NCBI GenBank assembly: GCA_002437415.1
Contig: DJPL01000068.1
Span: 17,080-81,079 of the forward strand
DNA from: Ruminococcaceae bacterium UBA6413
GTDB taxonomy: Bacteria; Bacillota; Clostridia; Oscillospirales; Ruminococcaceae
Direction of reading: 5' to 3'
Length of the DNA: 64,000 nt
This document shows positions 32,705 to 41,582 of the stretch, piece by piece; the stretch's first letter is position 1; each line of letters starts with the position of its first letter. The notes under the pieces are model-generated. The model was not told where the DNA came from. It was given only the letters and a program-made list of their open reading frames with translations, and did no database searches. Position numbers and translations under genes: made by a program.

Positions 32705-34210
32705 ATGGATTTACGCCCGGATGAAATAACAGGCATAATTAAATCCCGGATCAAGGACTACGGCTCAAAGATCCGTCTTGAAGACACCGGTACTGTTGTA
32801 ACGGTCGGCGACGGTATCGTTCGTATACACGGACTTGAAAAGTGTATGATGAATGAGCTGCTGGAATTTGAGAACGGCGTTCACTGCATGGCGCTCAACT
32901 TAGAGCAGGACTTTGTCGGTGCAGTTATGCTGGGCTCAGATGCCGAGATCAAAGAGGGCGATACGGTAAAGCGCACAGGTTCAGTCGTATCTGTACCCGT
33001 CGGTGAAGAACTGCTCGGACGAGTAGTAAACGCACTGGGTCAGCCGATTGACGGCAAGGGCGCTATACTCGCAAAGGAAACACGCCCGATCGAAAAGATC
33101 GCTCCAGGTATCATTACGAGAAAATCTGTTAATGTTCCGCTTCAGACAGGTATCAAGGCTATCGACTCTATGATACCGATAGGCAGAGGTCAGCGTGAGC
33201 TGATCATCGGCGACAGACAGACAGGTAAGACTGCCATTGCGATCGATACGATAATAAATCAGAAAAAGACAGACGTAATTTGTATATACGTTGCTATAGG
33301 TCAGAAGGCTTCTACAGTCGCTAACGTTGTAGAACAGCTCACAGCCGCAGGCGCTATGGACTACACAATAGTAGTATCCGCTACTGCAAGTGAGCTTGCA
33401 CCCTTACAGTACATCGCACCCTACTCAGGCTGCACCATGGGTGAATATTTCATGGAAAACGGTAAGGACGCACTTATAATCTACGATGACCTGTCTAAGC
33501 ACGCCGTGGCTTACAGAGCACTTTCTCTGCTCCTCAAGCGTCCGCCCGGACGTGAGGCTTACCCCGGCGACGTATTCTATCTGCATTCAAGACTGCTCGA
33601 AAGAGCCGCTAACTTAAACGAGAACTACGGCGGCGGTTCGCTCACCGCACTGCCTATCATCGAAACACAGGCAGGCGACGTTTCAGCCTATATCCCGACC
33701 AACGTTATTTCGATCACCGACGGTCAGATATTCCTTGAAACAGAGCTGTTCCACTCAGGCGTAAGACCTGCCGTTAACCCCGGTATCTCGGTATCCCGTG
33801 TCGGCGGTAACGCGCAGATAAAGGCTATGAAGAAAGTATCCGGTACTCTTAAGCTCGAATATTCGCAGTTCAGAGAGTTACAGAGCTTCTCACAGTTCGG
33901 TTCGGATCTTGATAAGGATACAAAGGAACGTCTTGCAAAGGGCGAGCGTATCGTTGAGATATTAAAGCAGGGGCAGAACGCTCCCGTAGCTGTTGAAAAC
34001 CAGGTTATAATCATCTATGCCGTTATCAACAACTACCTCAAGGATATTCCGCTTGAAAAGGTCGGCGACTTTGAGCGCGACCTGTACAGGTATATGGAAG
34101 AAACGCACCCTGAGATCACAGCAAGCATAAGAGAAGAAAAGGTACTCACTCCCGAAAACGAAGAGAAGCTGAAAGCCGCTCTTAAGGATTTCTCGGAGAA
34201 GTACGTTTAA
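32705..34210 (+). CDS. atpA: ATP synthase F1 subunit alpha
   Basis: The start is ATG 32705 (MDLRPDEITGIIKSRI), after AAGGAAG; an upstream in-frame GTG-type start overlaps atpH and is not supported. The 501 residues carry the P-loop GDRQTGKTAIA, the arginine finger region SVSRVGGNAQ and the family N-terminal barrel. It is regulatory and structural in the F1 hexamer. Confidence 0.97.
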   Translation: MDLRPDEITGIIKSRIKDYGSKIRLEDTGTVVTVGDGIVRIHGLEKCMMNELLEFENGVHCMALNLEQDFVGAVMLGSDAEIKEGDTVKRTGSVVSVPVGEELLGRVVNALGQPIDGKGAILAKETRPIEKIAPGIITRKSVNVPLQTGIKAIDSMIPIGRGQRELIIGDRQTGKTAIAIDTIINQKKTDVICIYVAIGQKASTVANVVEQLTAAGAMDYTIVVSATASELAPLQYIAPYSGCTMGEYFMENGKDALIIYDDLSKHAVAYRALSLLLKRPPGREAYPGDVFYLHSRLLERAANLNENYGGGSLTALPIIETQAGDVSAYIPTNVISITDGQIFLETELFHSGVRPAVNPGISVSRVGGNAQIKAMKKVSGTLKLEYSQFRELQSFSQFGSDLDKDTKERLAKGERIVEILKQGQNAPVAVENQVIIIYAVINNYLKDIPLEKVGDFERDLYRYMEETHPEITASIREEKVLTPENEEKLKAALKDFSEKYV

Positions 34211-34248
34211 GACTAAGATATAAGACATAAGCGAAAGGAAGAATAGTT

Positions 34249-34374
34249 ATGAAAAAGGCATCACTTGTACTGAGCATAGTTGCTTTGAGCATATCCGCAC
34301 TTACCCTTGCGCTCACGGTTTTAGAGCTGTTCTATAAAAAGACGACTTATATCGACAGTGACAATATCCGATAA
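34249..34374 (+). CDS. 41-residue single-pass membrane peptide inserted between atpA and atpG
   Basis: This small frame begins MKKASLVLSIVALSISALTL. It has one hydrophobic helix of about 22 residues, then a short charged tail ending YIDSDNIR. A clear AAAGGA ribosome site precedes ATG 34249 at normal spacing. The stop overlaps the AAAGGAGG ribosome site of atpG, so it is well embedded in the operon. Standard atp operons have nothing here. It could be a small accessory subunit or a signal-peptide-like leader. No homologue is known to me. Confidence 0.7.
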   Translation: MKKASLVLSIVALSISALTLALTVLELFYKKTTYIDSDNIR

Positions 34375-34386
34375 AGGAGGCTTTGC

Positions 34387-35247
34387 ATGGCTTCGGGAAA
34401 TATGAAGGACATCAAGCGCAGAGTAAAAAGCGTTGAGTCCACTATGCAGATAACGAAGGCTATGGAGCTTGTCGCCTCTTCCAAGCTGAGAAAGGCTAAG
34501 CTCCGCGCCGAGGACGCACGTCCGTTCTTTGATGCACAGTATTCCCTTATGTGCCGCATAGCAGGCGAAACGGAGAACCTGAGCACCGTATATACAAGAC
34601 ACAGAGAGGTAAAGAACCGCCTGTTCATTGTAATTGCGGGTGACAGAGGTCTTGCGGGCGGTTACAACTCCAATATACTGAAGCTTGTACAGCAGTCCCA
34701 CGGCGATGAATATTCGCCGAAGATAATTGCTATAGGCAAGAAGGCTGCGGAGTTCTTTACAAAGCACGAATACGACGTAGTGGCGCAGTTCCCCGGCATT
34801 GCGGAGCATATCAAAACGGCAGATGCTGCCGATATAGCGCAGATAGCAACGGATCTTTTCACAAAGGGAGAGGTCGATGAGATAGAGCTGTTCTTCACAC
34901 AGTTCGTATCCCCTCTTGTACAGACTCCTACCCGTATGCCCGTACTCCCCATAGATGCTCCCACAGGCGGAGCAGTACCCGAGAACAAGGCGGGTACGAC
35001 CTATGACCCAAGCCCCGAGGCAGTTTTCAACCGCGTGATACCAAAGCTTATAACGAGCCTTATCATGTGCGCGGTAAACGAAAGCTACGCTTCTGAGCTC
35101 GGCGCTCGAAGAACGGCTATGGAAAACGCAACGGACAACGCAGAAGAGATGATTGCAAACCTGTCGCTCATGTACAACCGTGCAAGACAGGAAAAGATAA
35201 CGAACGAGCTCAATGAGATCGTATCGGGTGCTAATGCGCTGAATTAA
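34387..35247 (+). CDS. atpG: ATP synthase F1 subunit gamma
   Basis: This 286-residue central-stalk subunit starts ASGNMKDIKRRVKSVESTMQITKAMELVA. Its C-terminal coiled coil has AMENATDNAEEMI and YNRARQEKITNEL, the gamma signature. A perfect AAAGGAGG precedes the ATG by six bases. It rotates inside the alpha3beta3 head. Confidence 0.96.
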   Translation: MASGNMKDIKRRVKSVESTMQITKAMELVASSKLRKAKLRAEDARPFFDAQYSLMCRIAGETENLSTVYTRHREVKNRLFIVIAGDRGLAGGYNSNILKLVQQSHGDEYSPKIIAIGKKAAEFFTKHEYDVVAQFPGIAEHIKTADAADIAQIATDLFTKGEVDEIELFFTQFVSPLVQTPTRMPVLPIDAPTGGAVPENKAGTTYDPSPEAVFNRVIPKLITSLIMCAVNESYASELGARRTAMENATDNAEEMIANLSLMYNRARQEKITNELNEIVSGANALN

Positions 35248-35269
35248 TAAGAAAGGACAGGACTGATCT

Positions 35270-36667
35270 ATGCCACAGAATATCGGCACGGTTGTGCAGA
35301 TCATCGGTGCGGTACTTGATATAAAGTTCCCCCCGGAGCATCTGCCTAACCTGCTTAACGCCATAGAGATAGAACACGAGGGCAAGAAGCTGACTGTTGA
35401 AGTAGCACAGCATATCGGTGACGATACGGTGCGCTGTATAGCAATGGGAAGCACGGACGGACTTGTAAGAGGCATTCCGGCAGTCGATACGGGCGCATCT
35501 ATCAAGGTTCCCGTAGGCAGACAAACCCTCGGCAGAATATTCAACCTGCTCGGCGAGGCTGTTGATAACAAGCCCCAGCCCGAAACGGAAGAAAAATGGG
35601 AGATCCACCGTCCCGCTCCGACATTTGAGGAGCAGGAGGGTTCAACACAGGTACTTGAAACGGGTATCAAGGTCGTAGACCTTATCGCACCTTACCTCAA
35701 GGGCGGTAAGATAGGTCTGTTCGGCGGTGCGGGTGTCGGTAAGACCGTACTTATTATGGAGCTTATCAACAACATCGCTAAACAGCACGGCGGTCTTTCG
35801 GTATTCACAGGTGTCGGTGAGCGTACCCGTGAGGGTAACGACCTTTACAATGAAATGACCGAGTCCGGCGTTATCGAGAAAACAACGCTTGTTTACGGTC
35901 AGATGAACGAGCCGCCGGGGGCAAGAATGAGAGTAGCCCTCTCAGGTCTTACAATGGCTGAATACTTCCGTGATAAGGAAGGTCAGGACGTACTGCTCTT
36001 CATCGATAATATATTCAGATTTACACAGGCAGGCTCTGAGGTTTCGGCACTTCTCGGACGTATGCCCTCAGCCGTTGGTTATCAGCCTACACTGGCAACC
36101 GAAATGGGCGCTTTACAGGAGCGTATCACTTCTACCAAGAAGGGCTCGATCACATCGGTACAGGCAGTTTACGTTCCTGCGGACGACCTTACTGACCCCG
36201 CACCTGCTACAACATTCGCACACCTTGACGCAACAACGGTACTTTCGAGAAACATCTCATCAATGGGTATTTTCCCCGCTGTTGACCCCCTTGACAGTAC
36301 ATCAAGAATACTCACTCCCGAAATAGTCGGCGAGGAGCATTATCAGGTAGCAAGACAGGTACAGTCGATACTCCAGCGTTATAACGAGCTCCAGGATATC
36401 ATCGCTATCCTCGGTATGGACGAGCTTGACGACAACGACAAGCTTACAGTATCAAGAGCAAGAAAGATACAGCGTTTCTTATCTCAGCCGTTCTCGGTTG
36501 CAGAACAGTTCACAGGTATGAAGGGTAAGTATGTTCCGCTCAAGGAAACGATAAGAGGCTTCAAGGAGATCATCGAGGGCAAACACGACGATCTTCCCGA
36601 GTCTGCATTCCTGTTCGTAGGCACTATCGACGAGGCTGTTGAAAAGGCTAAGAATGAGAAGGCATAA
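35270..36667 (+). CDS. atpD: ATP synthase F1 subunit beta
   Basis: This 465-residue catalytic subunit has the P-loop GGAGVGKTVLI, the catalytic Glu region GERTREGND, the Walker B strand VLLFIDNIFRFTQAGSEVSALLGR and the DELSEED-like DELDDNDK. Its 3' end overlaps the following non-standard gene by 14 bases. Confidence 0.98.
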   Translation: MPQNIGTVVQIIGAVLDIKFPPEHLPNLLNAIEIEHEGKKLTVEVAQHIGDDTVRCIAMGSTDGLVRGIPAVDTGASIKVPVGRQTLGRIFNLLGEAVDNKPQPETEEKWEIHRPAPTFEEQEGSTQVLETGIKVVDLIAPYLKGGKIGLFGGAGVGKTVLIMELINNIAKQHGGLSVFTGVGERTREGNDLYNEMTESGVIEKTTLVYGQMNEPPGARMRVALSGLTMAEYFRDKEGQDVLLFIDNIFRFTQAGSEVSALLGRMPSAVGYQPTLATEMGALQERITSTKKGSITSVQAVYVPADDLTDPAPATTFAHLDATTVLSRNISSMGIFPAVDPLDSTSRILTPEIVGEEHYQVARQVQSILQRYNELQDIIAILGMDELDDNDKLTVSRARKIQRFLSQPFSVAEQFTGMKGKYVPLKETIRGFKEIIEGKHDDLPESAFLFVGTIDEAVEKAKNEKA

Positions 36668-37196
36668 TAACAAGGGTTATTTCAGCCCGATAACAATAAC
36701 CGCGCTTTTATTGGCACTGCTTATAGCAGGACTTCCGTTTATAGCAAGCGGACCTGTAAAGGACGATGATATACTGACCCCTCCGACTACCCCGGAAACG
36801 ACGATTCAGGAATCATCGGTCATCGTAACCACCAAAAAGCGCACAGATGCATCTCCCGCACCGTCGGCTACAGTAAAGCCCGGAAACGACATTCCGAGCG
36901 CTATTGTAAGCGGCGAAACAATATCCGACGTGCAGGAAAAGGCAAAAACGCTTGAAAGCGTTGCACTTTCGCTGTACAGCGAAAACGGCGACAGCCTTAC
37001 CGCAGATATGGTAAGAGAAAAAGCCGCCGTGCCCGCCGATGATCATTTTATCGTTACAATAAGCGTTAAAAACGGCAACGTAAGTAAGATATCGTATTTT
37101 ACCGAGGACTATTCCGTTTCTTACGCAAACGGCAGTTATTCCGCACTTGCGAATATCGCCGATGAAGATTTTGAAGATATGGTATTGTTCTTATAA
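36654..37196 (+). CDS. Unknown single-pass membrane protein inserted between atpD and atpC
   Basis: Taking ATG 36654 (an upstream TTG is less likely) gives 180 residues. There is a basic N-terminus (MRRHNNKGYFS), one membrane helix (about 13-30) and a Thr/Pro/Ser-rich linker (about 40-80). A compact C-terminal domain follows, with DHFIVTISVKNGNVSKISYFTEDYSVSY-like strands. It probably projects outside the cell. The 14-base overlap with atpD implies coupled translation, and atpC follows after 23 bases. Standard operons have atpD directly followed by atpC. I do not recognise a family. Confidence 0.75.
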   Translation: MRRHNNKGYFSPITITALLLALLIAGLPFIASGPVKDDDILTPPTTPETTIQESSVIVTTKKRTDASPAPSATVKPGNDIPSAIVSGETISDVQEKAKTLESVALSLYSENGDSLTADMVREKAAVPADDHFIVTISVKNGNVSKISYFTEDYSVSYANGSYSALANIADEDFEDMVLFL

Positions 37197-37219
37197 CTCC
37201 CGCGGAAAGGAAAGATGAT

Positions 37220-37627
37220 ATGACAGAATTCAAACTGAAGATCCTTACCCCGGAGGGAGTAGTATATGACGGTATGGCTGAAAGCGTTATCGTCCGTACT
37301 ACCGTCGGTGACAAGGGCATACTTGCAAAGCACGAGCCATATGTTGCGGCGCTGACAATAGGACAGGCGAAGATACGCATTGACGGAGCTGTACGCATAG
37401 GCGCAGTTTCTTCGGGTATAGTCGAGGTCACAAAGGATCAGACATCGATACTCGCTCAGTCGTTTGAATGGGCGGACGAGATAGATGTCGAGCGTGCCGA
37501 AAAAGCAAAGGCTGTTGCAGAAGAGCGTATGGAGCAGTACAAGGACGATCAGCGTGCACTTGATATTGCCGAGTATAAGCTCAAGAGAGCAATAAACAGA
37601 ATAAATACAGCCAATATAAAGCTGTAA
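37220..37627 (+). CDS. atpC: ATP synthase F1 subunit epsilon
   Basis: This 135-residue subunit has an N-terminal beta-sandwich (FKLKILTPEGVVYDGMAESVIVRTTVGDKGILAKHEP). Its C-terminal helical hairpin ends in RALDIAEYKLKRAINRI. It sits on gamma and modulates hydrolysis. It is the last gene of the operon. Confidence 0.95.
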   Translation: MTEFKLKILTPEGVVYDGMAESVIVRTTVGDKGILAKHEPYVAALTIGQAKIRIDGAVRIGAVSSGIVEVTKDQTSILAQSFEWADEIDVERAEKAKAVAEERMEQYKDDQRALDIAEYKLKRAINRINTANIKL

Positions 37628-37639
37628 TACGCATAACAA

Positions 37640-37677
37640 AACCCCCTGTCTGCTGAGTAGCAGACAGGGGGTTTTTT
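37640..37677. terminator. Terminator of the ATP synthase operon, bidirectional
   Basis: A 14-bp perfect stem (37641-37654/37659-37672) is followed by T residues; A residues on the left allow use by the convergent transporter gene. Confidence 0.95.
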
Positions 37678-37691
37678 GCTTTTACCATATA

Positions 37692-39065
37692 TCAGCCTTT
37701 TATAAGCCCCACAAGCCCCATAACAAACACAAGTATTACAAGCACAGGCAGGATATATGTCATATAACCCTTCATAAACTTCTTTACCTTAAGACCCTTG
37801 CCGGTATTCGCTTCATTGACGAAGCTGTCCCAGCCCCAGCCCTTTTTCGTAACACAGAACAGTATGAATACCAGTGAGCCGAGCGGAAGAATAAAGTTGC
37901 TGACAAGCGTATCTTCAAGGTCGAGTATCGTGCTTCCCGCACCCAGCGGCTGAAAGCCGCTCAGTAAGTTAAAGCCAAGACAGCAGGGCACTGACAGCAC
38001 AAACAGCATTATGCCGTTTATGAGGCACGCTTTCTTTCTGCTCCAGCCGAAGAGATCCATCGTGTTCGCTATTATGCATTCAAACACGGCGAGTACCGTT
38101 GAAAGCGCCGCAAACGACATAAATACGAAGAAAAGACTGCCCCACAGTCTGCCGAGCGGCAGATTGTTGAATATATTGGGCAGTGTTATAAATAACAGCT
38201 TAGGACCGCTTGTGACATCAACGCCGTATGCCGAGCAAGCGGGGAAGATTATCAGTCCCGACGCTATTGCAACGAACGTATCGAGCAATGCAACGTTTAC
38301 CGACTCCCCGAGCAGTGAGCGATCCTTGCCGATGTAACTGCCGAATATAGCCATACACCCCATACCGATGCTCAGCGTGAAGAACGCCTGATTCATCGCA
38401 CTTACAAGTATATTGGTTATACCGACCTTTTCTATAGCGCTGAAGTCGGGCAGAAGATAGAACGCAAGCCCCTCCGCACCGCCGGGAAGCGTAAAGCTGT
38501 TTATCGCAAGAACCACCATAATGGCAAGCAGTGCTATCATCATTATCTTAGTGACCTTTTCAAGTCCGTTCTGAACGCCGATAAAGCACACAAGTACGCC
38601 TATAACAACGACAATTGCCATATACCCTATAAGTGAAACAGGATCGCCGAGCACATCAACGTTGAAGTGCTTGTCCACAGCCGCCGTATCCATTCCTACA
38701 AGCTCACCCGAGGCGGTGGATACAAAGAATTTAAGCATCCAGCCCGCAACAGTCGTATAGAACATCATAAGCAGATAACTGCCGATGAGGGAAACCTTGC
38801 CGTGCAGGTGCCACTTACTGCCCTTAGGCTCAAGCTGTTCGTACATTTTTGCGGGGCTTTTCTGAGCCGCCCTGCCTATGGAAAACTCCATTGTCAGTAC
38901 AGGTATGCCGAGTATCAACAGGAAAAACAGATATATAAGAACGAAAAGTCCGCCGCCGCTTTGACCGACTATATAAGGAAACTTCCATACGTTTCCTATA
39001 CCTATCGCACAGCCTGCACTGAGCAGTATAAAGCCAAGACGGCTGCCGAGTTTATCTCTCCCCAT
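37692..39065 (-). CDS. Na+-dependent amino-acid/neurotransmitter symporter (NSS/SNF family)
   Basis: This 457-residue, 11-12 helix transporter of LeuT type starts GSRLGFILLSAGCAIGIGNVWKFPY, the helix 1 sodium- and substrate-site signature with an unwound GIGNVWKFP. It imports an amino acid or related amine driven by Na+; the substrate is unknown. It converges on the ATP synthase operon. A Na+ gradient would link the two if the synthase is Na+-coupled. The minus-strand gene order continues upstream with pgsA after 38 bases. Confidence 0.93.
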   Translation of the reverse strand: MGRDKLGSRLGFILLSAGCAIGIGNVWKFPYIVGQSGGGLFVLIYLFFLLILGIPVLTMEFSIGRAAQKSPAKMYEQLEPKGSKWHLHGKVSLIGSYLLMMFYTTVAGWMLKFFVSTASGELVGMDTAAVDKHFNVDVLGDPVSLIGYMAIVVVIGVLVCFIGVQNGLEKVTKIMMIALLAIMVVLAINSFTLPGGAEGLAFYLLPDFSAIEKVGITNILVSAMNQAFFTLSIGMGCMAIFGSYIGKDRSLLGESVNVALLDTFVAIASGLIIFPACSAYGVDVTSGPKLLFITLPNIFNNLPLGRLWGSLFFVFMSFAALSTVLAVFECIIANTMDLFGWSRKKACLINGIMLFVLSVPCCLGFNLLSGFQPLGAGSTILDLEDTLVSNFILPLGSLVFILFCVTKKGWGWDSFVNEANTGKGLKVKKFMKGYMTYILPVLVILVFVMGLVGLIKG

Positions 39066-39103
39066 AGTTCCTCCGTGTTGTTGAATTTTTTGTTATCATA
39101 CAT

Positions 39104-39682
39104 TTACACATTGGTTTTAAGTACCTCTCTGTAGTCCCACAGATATTTGATACCCGAAACCGCCGTAAGTATGCAGGATATGTACATAAGAATGTCGCTT
39201 ACCGGCTGTACGGGGAAAGAATCTGTCGTAATAGCTCCGAAAACGACAAGTATATGCATAATAATGATAACGCATATCGCCACCATTGTTGCAGCAGTCT
39301 TAAGCTTTCCCCATATGCTTGCCGCGATCACGAGCTTCTTTTCACTGCCGGCGGCTATAAGACGTATACCCGATACGACAAATTCACGACTTACTATTAT
39401 TGCAGTGACCCATGCGCTTGCCCAGCCGAGCTCAACAAAGCAGATAAGCGCTGTTACAACAAGAAGCTTATCCGCAAGCGGATCTAAAAACTTGCCGAAG
39501 TTCGTTACCATATTATATTTTCTGGCTATTTTGCCGTCTGCCGTGTCGGTTATGCTGGCAACGGTAAATATTATCGCCGCCCACAGATAACTGTACGGCA
39601 CAATATCGCCTGCGAGCATAAAGAATGCAAAGAACGGCACAAGTATTACTCGAAGCATAGTGAGCTTATTAGCTAGGTTCAT
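39104..39682 (-). CDS. pgsA: CDP-diacylglycerol-glycerol-3-phosphate 3-phosphatidyltransferase
   Basis: The chosen start is the ATG at 39682 (MNLANKLTMLRV), after AAAGGA. The 192-residue membrane enzyme makes phosphatidylglycerophosphate, the first step to phosphatidylglycerol. The CDP-alcohol phosphotransferase motif is DTADGKIARKYNMVTNFGKF followed by LDPLADK, with all conserved Asp present. It is 19 bases downstream of rimO. Confidence 0.93.
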   Translation of the reverse strand: MNLANKLTMLRVILVPFFAFFMLAGDIVPYSYLWAAIIFTVASITDTADGKIARKYNMVTNFGKFLDPLADKLLVVTALICFVELGWASAWVTAIIVSREFVVSGIRLIAAGSEKKLVIAASIWGKLKTAATMVAICVIIIMHILVVFGAITTDSFPVQPVSDILMYISCILTAVSGIKYLWDYREVLKTNV

Positions 39683-39701
39683 ACCGGGTATCCTTTCAGC
39701 G

Positions 39702-41039
39702 TTATACCTGCTCGCCGAGCAGATTGTTTTCAAGCACGTCTGTAATTTTTACGTTTATAAAGTCGCCGATCACAGGGCGCTTTTCTTTTGTCGATGTGAA
39801 GTATATCATGCCGTCTATCTCAGGCGCAAAGTGCATACTTCTGCCGAAATACATATCCGAGTAACGGTCGAAGCCCTCACAGACAACTTCATATGTGTTG
39901 CCGACCATACCCGCGTAATATTCGCCCATGCGGATCTCCTGTTCGCCTGTTATTATGTCGGCTCTGCGCTGTCTTTCACCCTCGTCTACCTGATCGGGCA
40001 TTTCTGCGGCAGGAGTATCCTCCTCGGCAGAATACGCAAAGCAGCCAAGACGCTCAAACCTTATGTCGTTTACAAATTCGGCAAGCTCGCTGAACTGTTC
40101 TTCTGTTTCACCGGGGAAGCCTGTGATAAGCGTTGTTCTCAGCACTACACCGGGAATTTCACGGCGGAGCTTTGCAAACAGCTCACGCAGGCTCTGCTCG
40201 TCGCCGCCGCGGTACATATTGCGGAGAATTTCCTTGTTGCAGTGCTGTATCGGAATATCGATATAGTTCAGTATCTTATCTTCTGTCTTTATTGTTTCGA
40301 TAAGCTCGTCCGTCATTCTTTCGGGGTAGCAATAAAGCAGTCTTATCCACTTTATGCCGTCTATCTTACAAAGCTGCTTCAGTAAGTCGGGCAGAGCGTA
40401 TTTCTTGTAAAGGTCAATGCCGTATGCGGTAACGTCCTGCGCCACAATAACGAGCTCCTTTACGCCGTTTGCCGCAAAGGTCTTTGCTTCTTCTATTATG
40501 TTCTCTATATTTCTTGAGCGCATCTTACCTCTTATAAGCGGTATAGCACAGTAAGAACACTTGTTGGAACAGCCGTCCGCTATTCTTAAGTATGCGTAGT
40601 GGGGGAGAGTAGACTGGAGCTTGTCGCCCTCCATATTGTGACACAGCTTGTCGCCGAATGATATTACACGTCTGTCGAGCATAACGGAGTTTATGACTTC
40701 AACTATATCATCATTCTTTGCGATACCGATAACCGCGTCTATCTCGGGGAACTCCTCGTCCATCTGCTTCTGATAACGCTCCGCAAGACAGCCTGTGACG
40801 ATTATCTTCTTGTTGATGCCGTCATTCTTGCGGCTGATAGCCTCCATTATCTCTTCAATAGCTTCTTCCTTTGCACTCTGGATAAAGCCGCAGGTGTTGA
40901 TTATTACAACATCTGCAAGTCCCGCCTCGCTTACTATCTTAAAGCCGGCTTTAGCTATCTTTGCAAGCATAAGCTCTGCGTCGCACTGGTTCTTCGGACA
41001 TCCGAGAGATACCATACCGACCTTTATTGTTTCTGCCAT
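39702..41039 (-). CDS. rimO: Ribosomal protein S12 methylthiotransferase RimO
   Basis: This 445-residue radical-SAM enzyme beta-methylthiolates an aspartate of ribosomal protein S12. The N-terminal MTTase domain has VSLGCPKNQCD and INTCGFI. The radical-SAM cluster is CSYCAIPLIRGKMRSR. The C-terminal TRAM domain ends near residue 440. The SLGCPKN and IPLIRGKMRSR motifs favour RimO over MiaB. Confidence 0.95.
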   Translation of the reverse strand: MAETIKVGMVSLGCPKNQCDAELMLAKIAKAGFKIVSEAGLADVVIINTCGFIQSAKEEAIEEIMEAISRKNDGINKKIIVTGCLAERYQKQMDEEFPEIDAVIGIAKNDDIVEVINSVMLDRRVISFGDKLCHNMEGDKLQSTLPHYAYLRIADGCSNKCSYCAIPLIRGKMRSRNIENIIEEAKTFAANGVKELVIVAQDVTAYGIDLYKKYALPDLLKQLCKIDGIKWIRLLYCYPERMTDELIETIKTEDKILNYIDIPIQHCNKEILRNMYRGGDEQSLRELFAKLRREIPGVVLRTTLITGFPGETEEQFSELAEFVNDIRFERLGCFAYSAEEDTPAAEMPDQVDEGERQRRADIITGEQEIRMGEYYAGMVGNTYEVVCEGFDRYSDMYFGRSMHFAPEIDGMIYFTSTKEKRPVIGDFINVKITDVLENNLLGEQV

Positions 41040-41087
41040 TATTTTTCCTTACCTTTCCGTATACCGTATGTATTATATTTTCACGAT

Positions 41088-41582
41088 TTACTCATCGTAA
41101 TCCTCTCCGTCATAATCTCCGTCTTTCACGCGGGATAACGCAAGCTTTATATCGTCATATGCAAAGCCTCTGCGTGCGAGCGCCGCAGTCACACGCTGTA
41201 CACTCCTGTAGTCTGAAAAATCCAGCTTGCTTGCGTATTTTTTGTCTACAAGATGTATAATTTCGTCTATAAAATCCTCAGCGTCATATTCTTCTTCCTG
41301 CTGTGAAATAAGGCTGTCGGGCAAGCCCTTTCTCCGCAGCTCAAAGCGGATCTTGGACTTACCCCAACCTTTGTTTATATATGCCTTGTAAAGCTTTTCC
41401 GTGTACTTCTCCTCGTTTATGAGGTCGTGCTCACACATCAGCTCAACTACCATCTCGCACAGATCGGGAGGGTAGTTTTTTATCAGCTTGTCATAAAGCT
41501 CTTTTTTCGAGTGGTCGCGCTGAGCGAGTATATAAAGTGCCCTGCGCTTGGCTCTTATTCTCTCGTCATCGGTATATGACAT
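41088..41582 (-). CDS. recX: Regulatory protein RecX
   Basis: This 164-residue helical-repeat protein has a motif with KKELYDKLI, and INKGWGKSKIRFELRRKG is typical of RecX. It inhibits or tunes RecA filaments. Its ATG overlaps the recA stop by one base (TGATG), so translation is coupled. The acidic tail ends DGEDYDE. Confidence 0.92.
   Translation of the reverse strand: MSYTDDERIRAKRRALYILAQRDHSKKELYDKLIKNYPPDLCEMVVELMCEHDLINEEKYTEKLYKAYINKGWGKSKIRFELRRKGLPDSLISQQEEEYDAEDFIDEIIHLVDKKYASKLDFSDYRSVQRVTAALARRGFAYDDIKLALSRVKDGDYDGEDYDE

Noticed and set aside
34321..35670. Long minus-strand open frame (449 codons) opposite atpG/atpD
   Set aside because: It is antisense to two certain ATP synthase genes and crosses their boundary with no promoter or domain.
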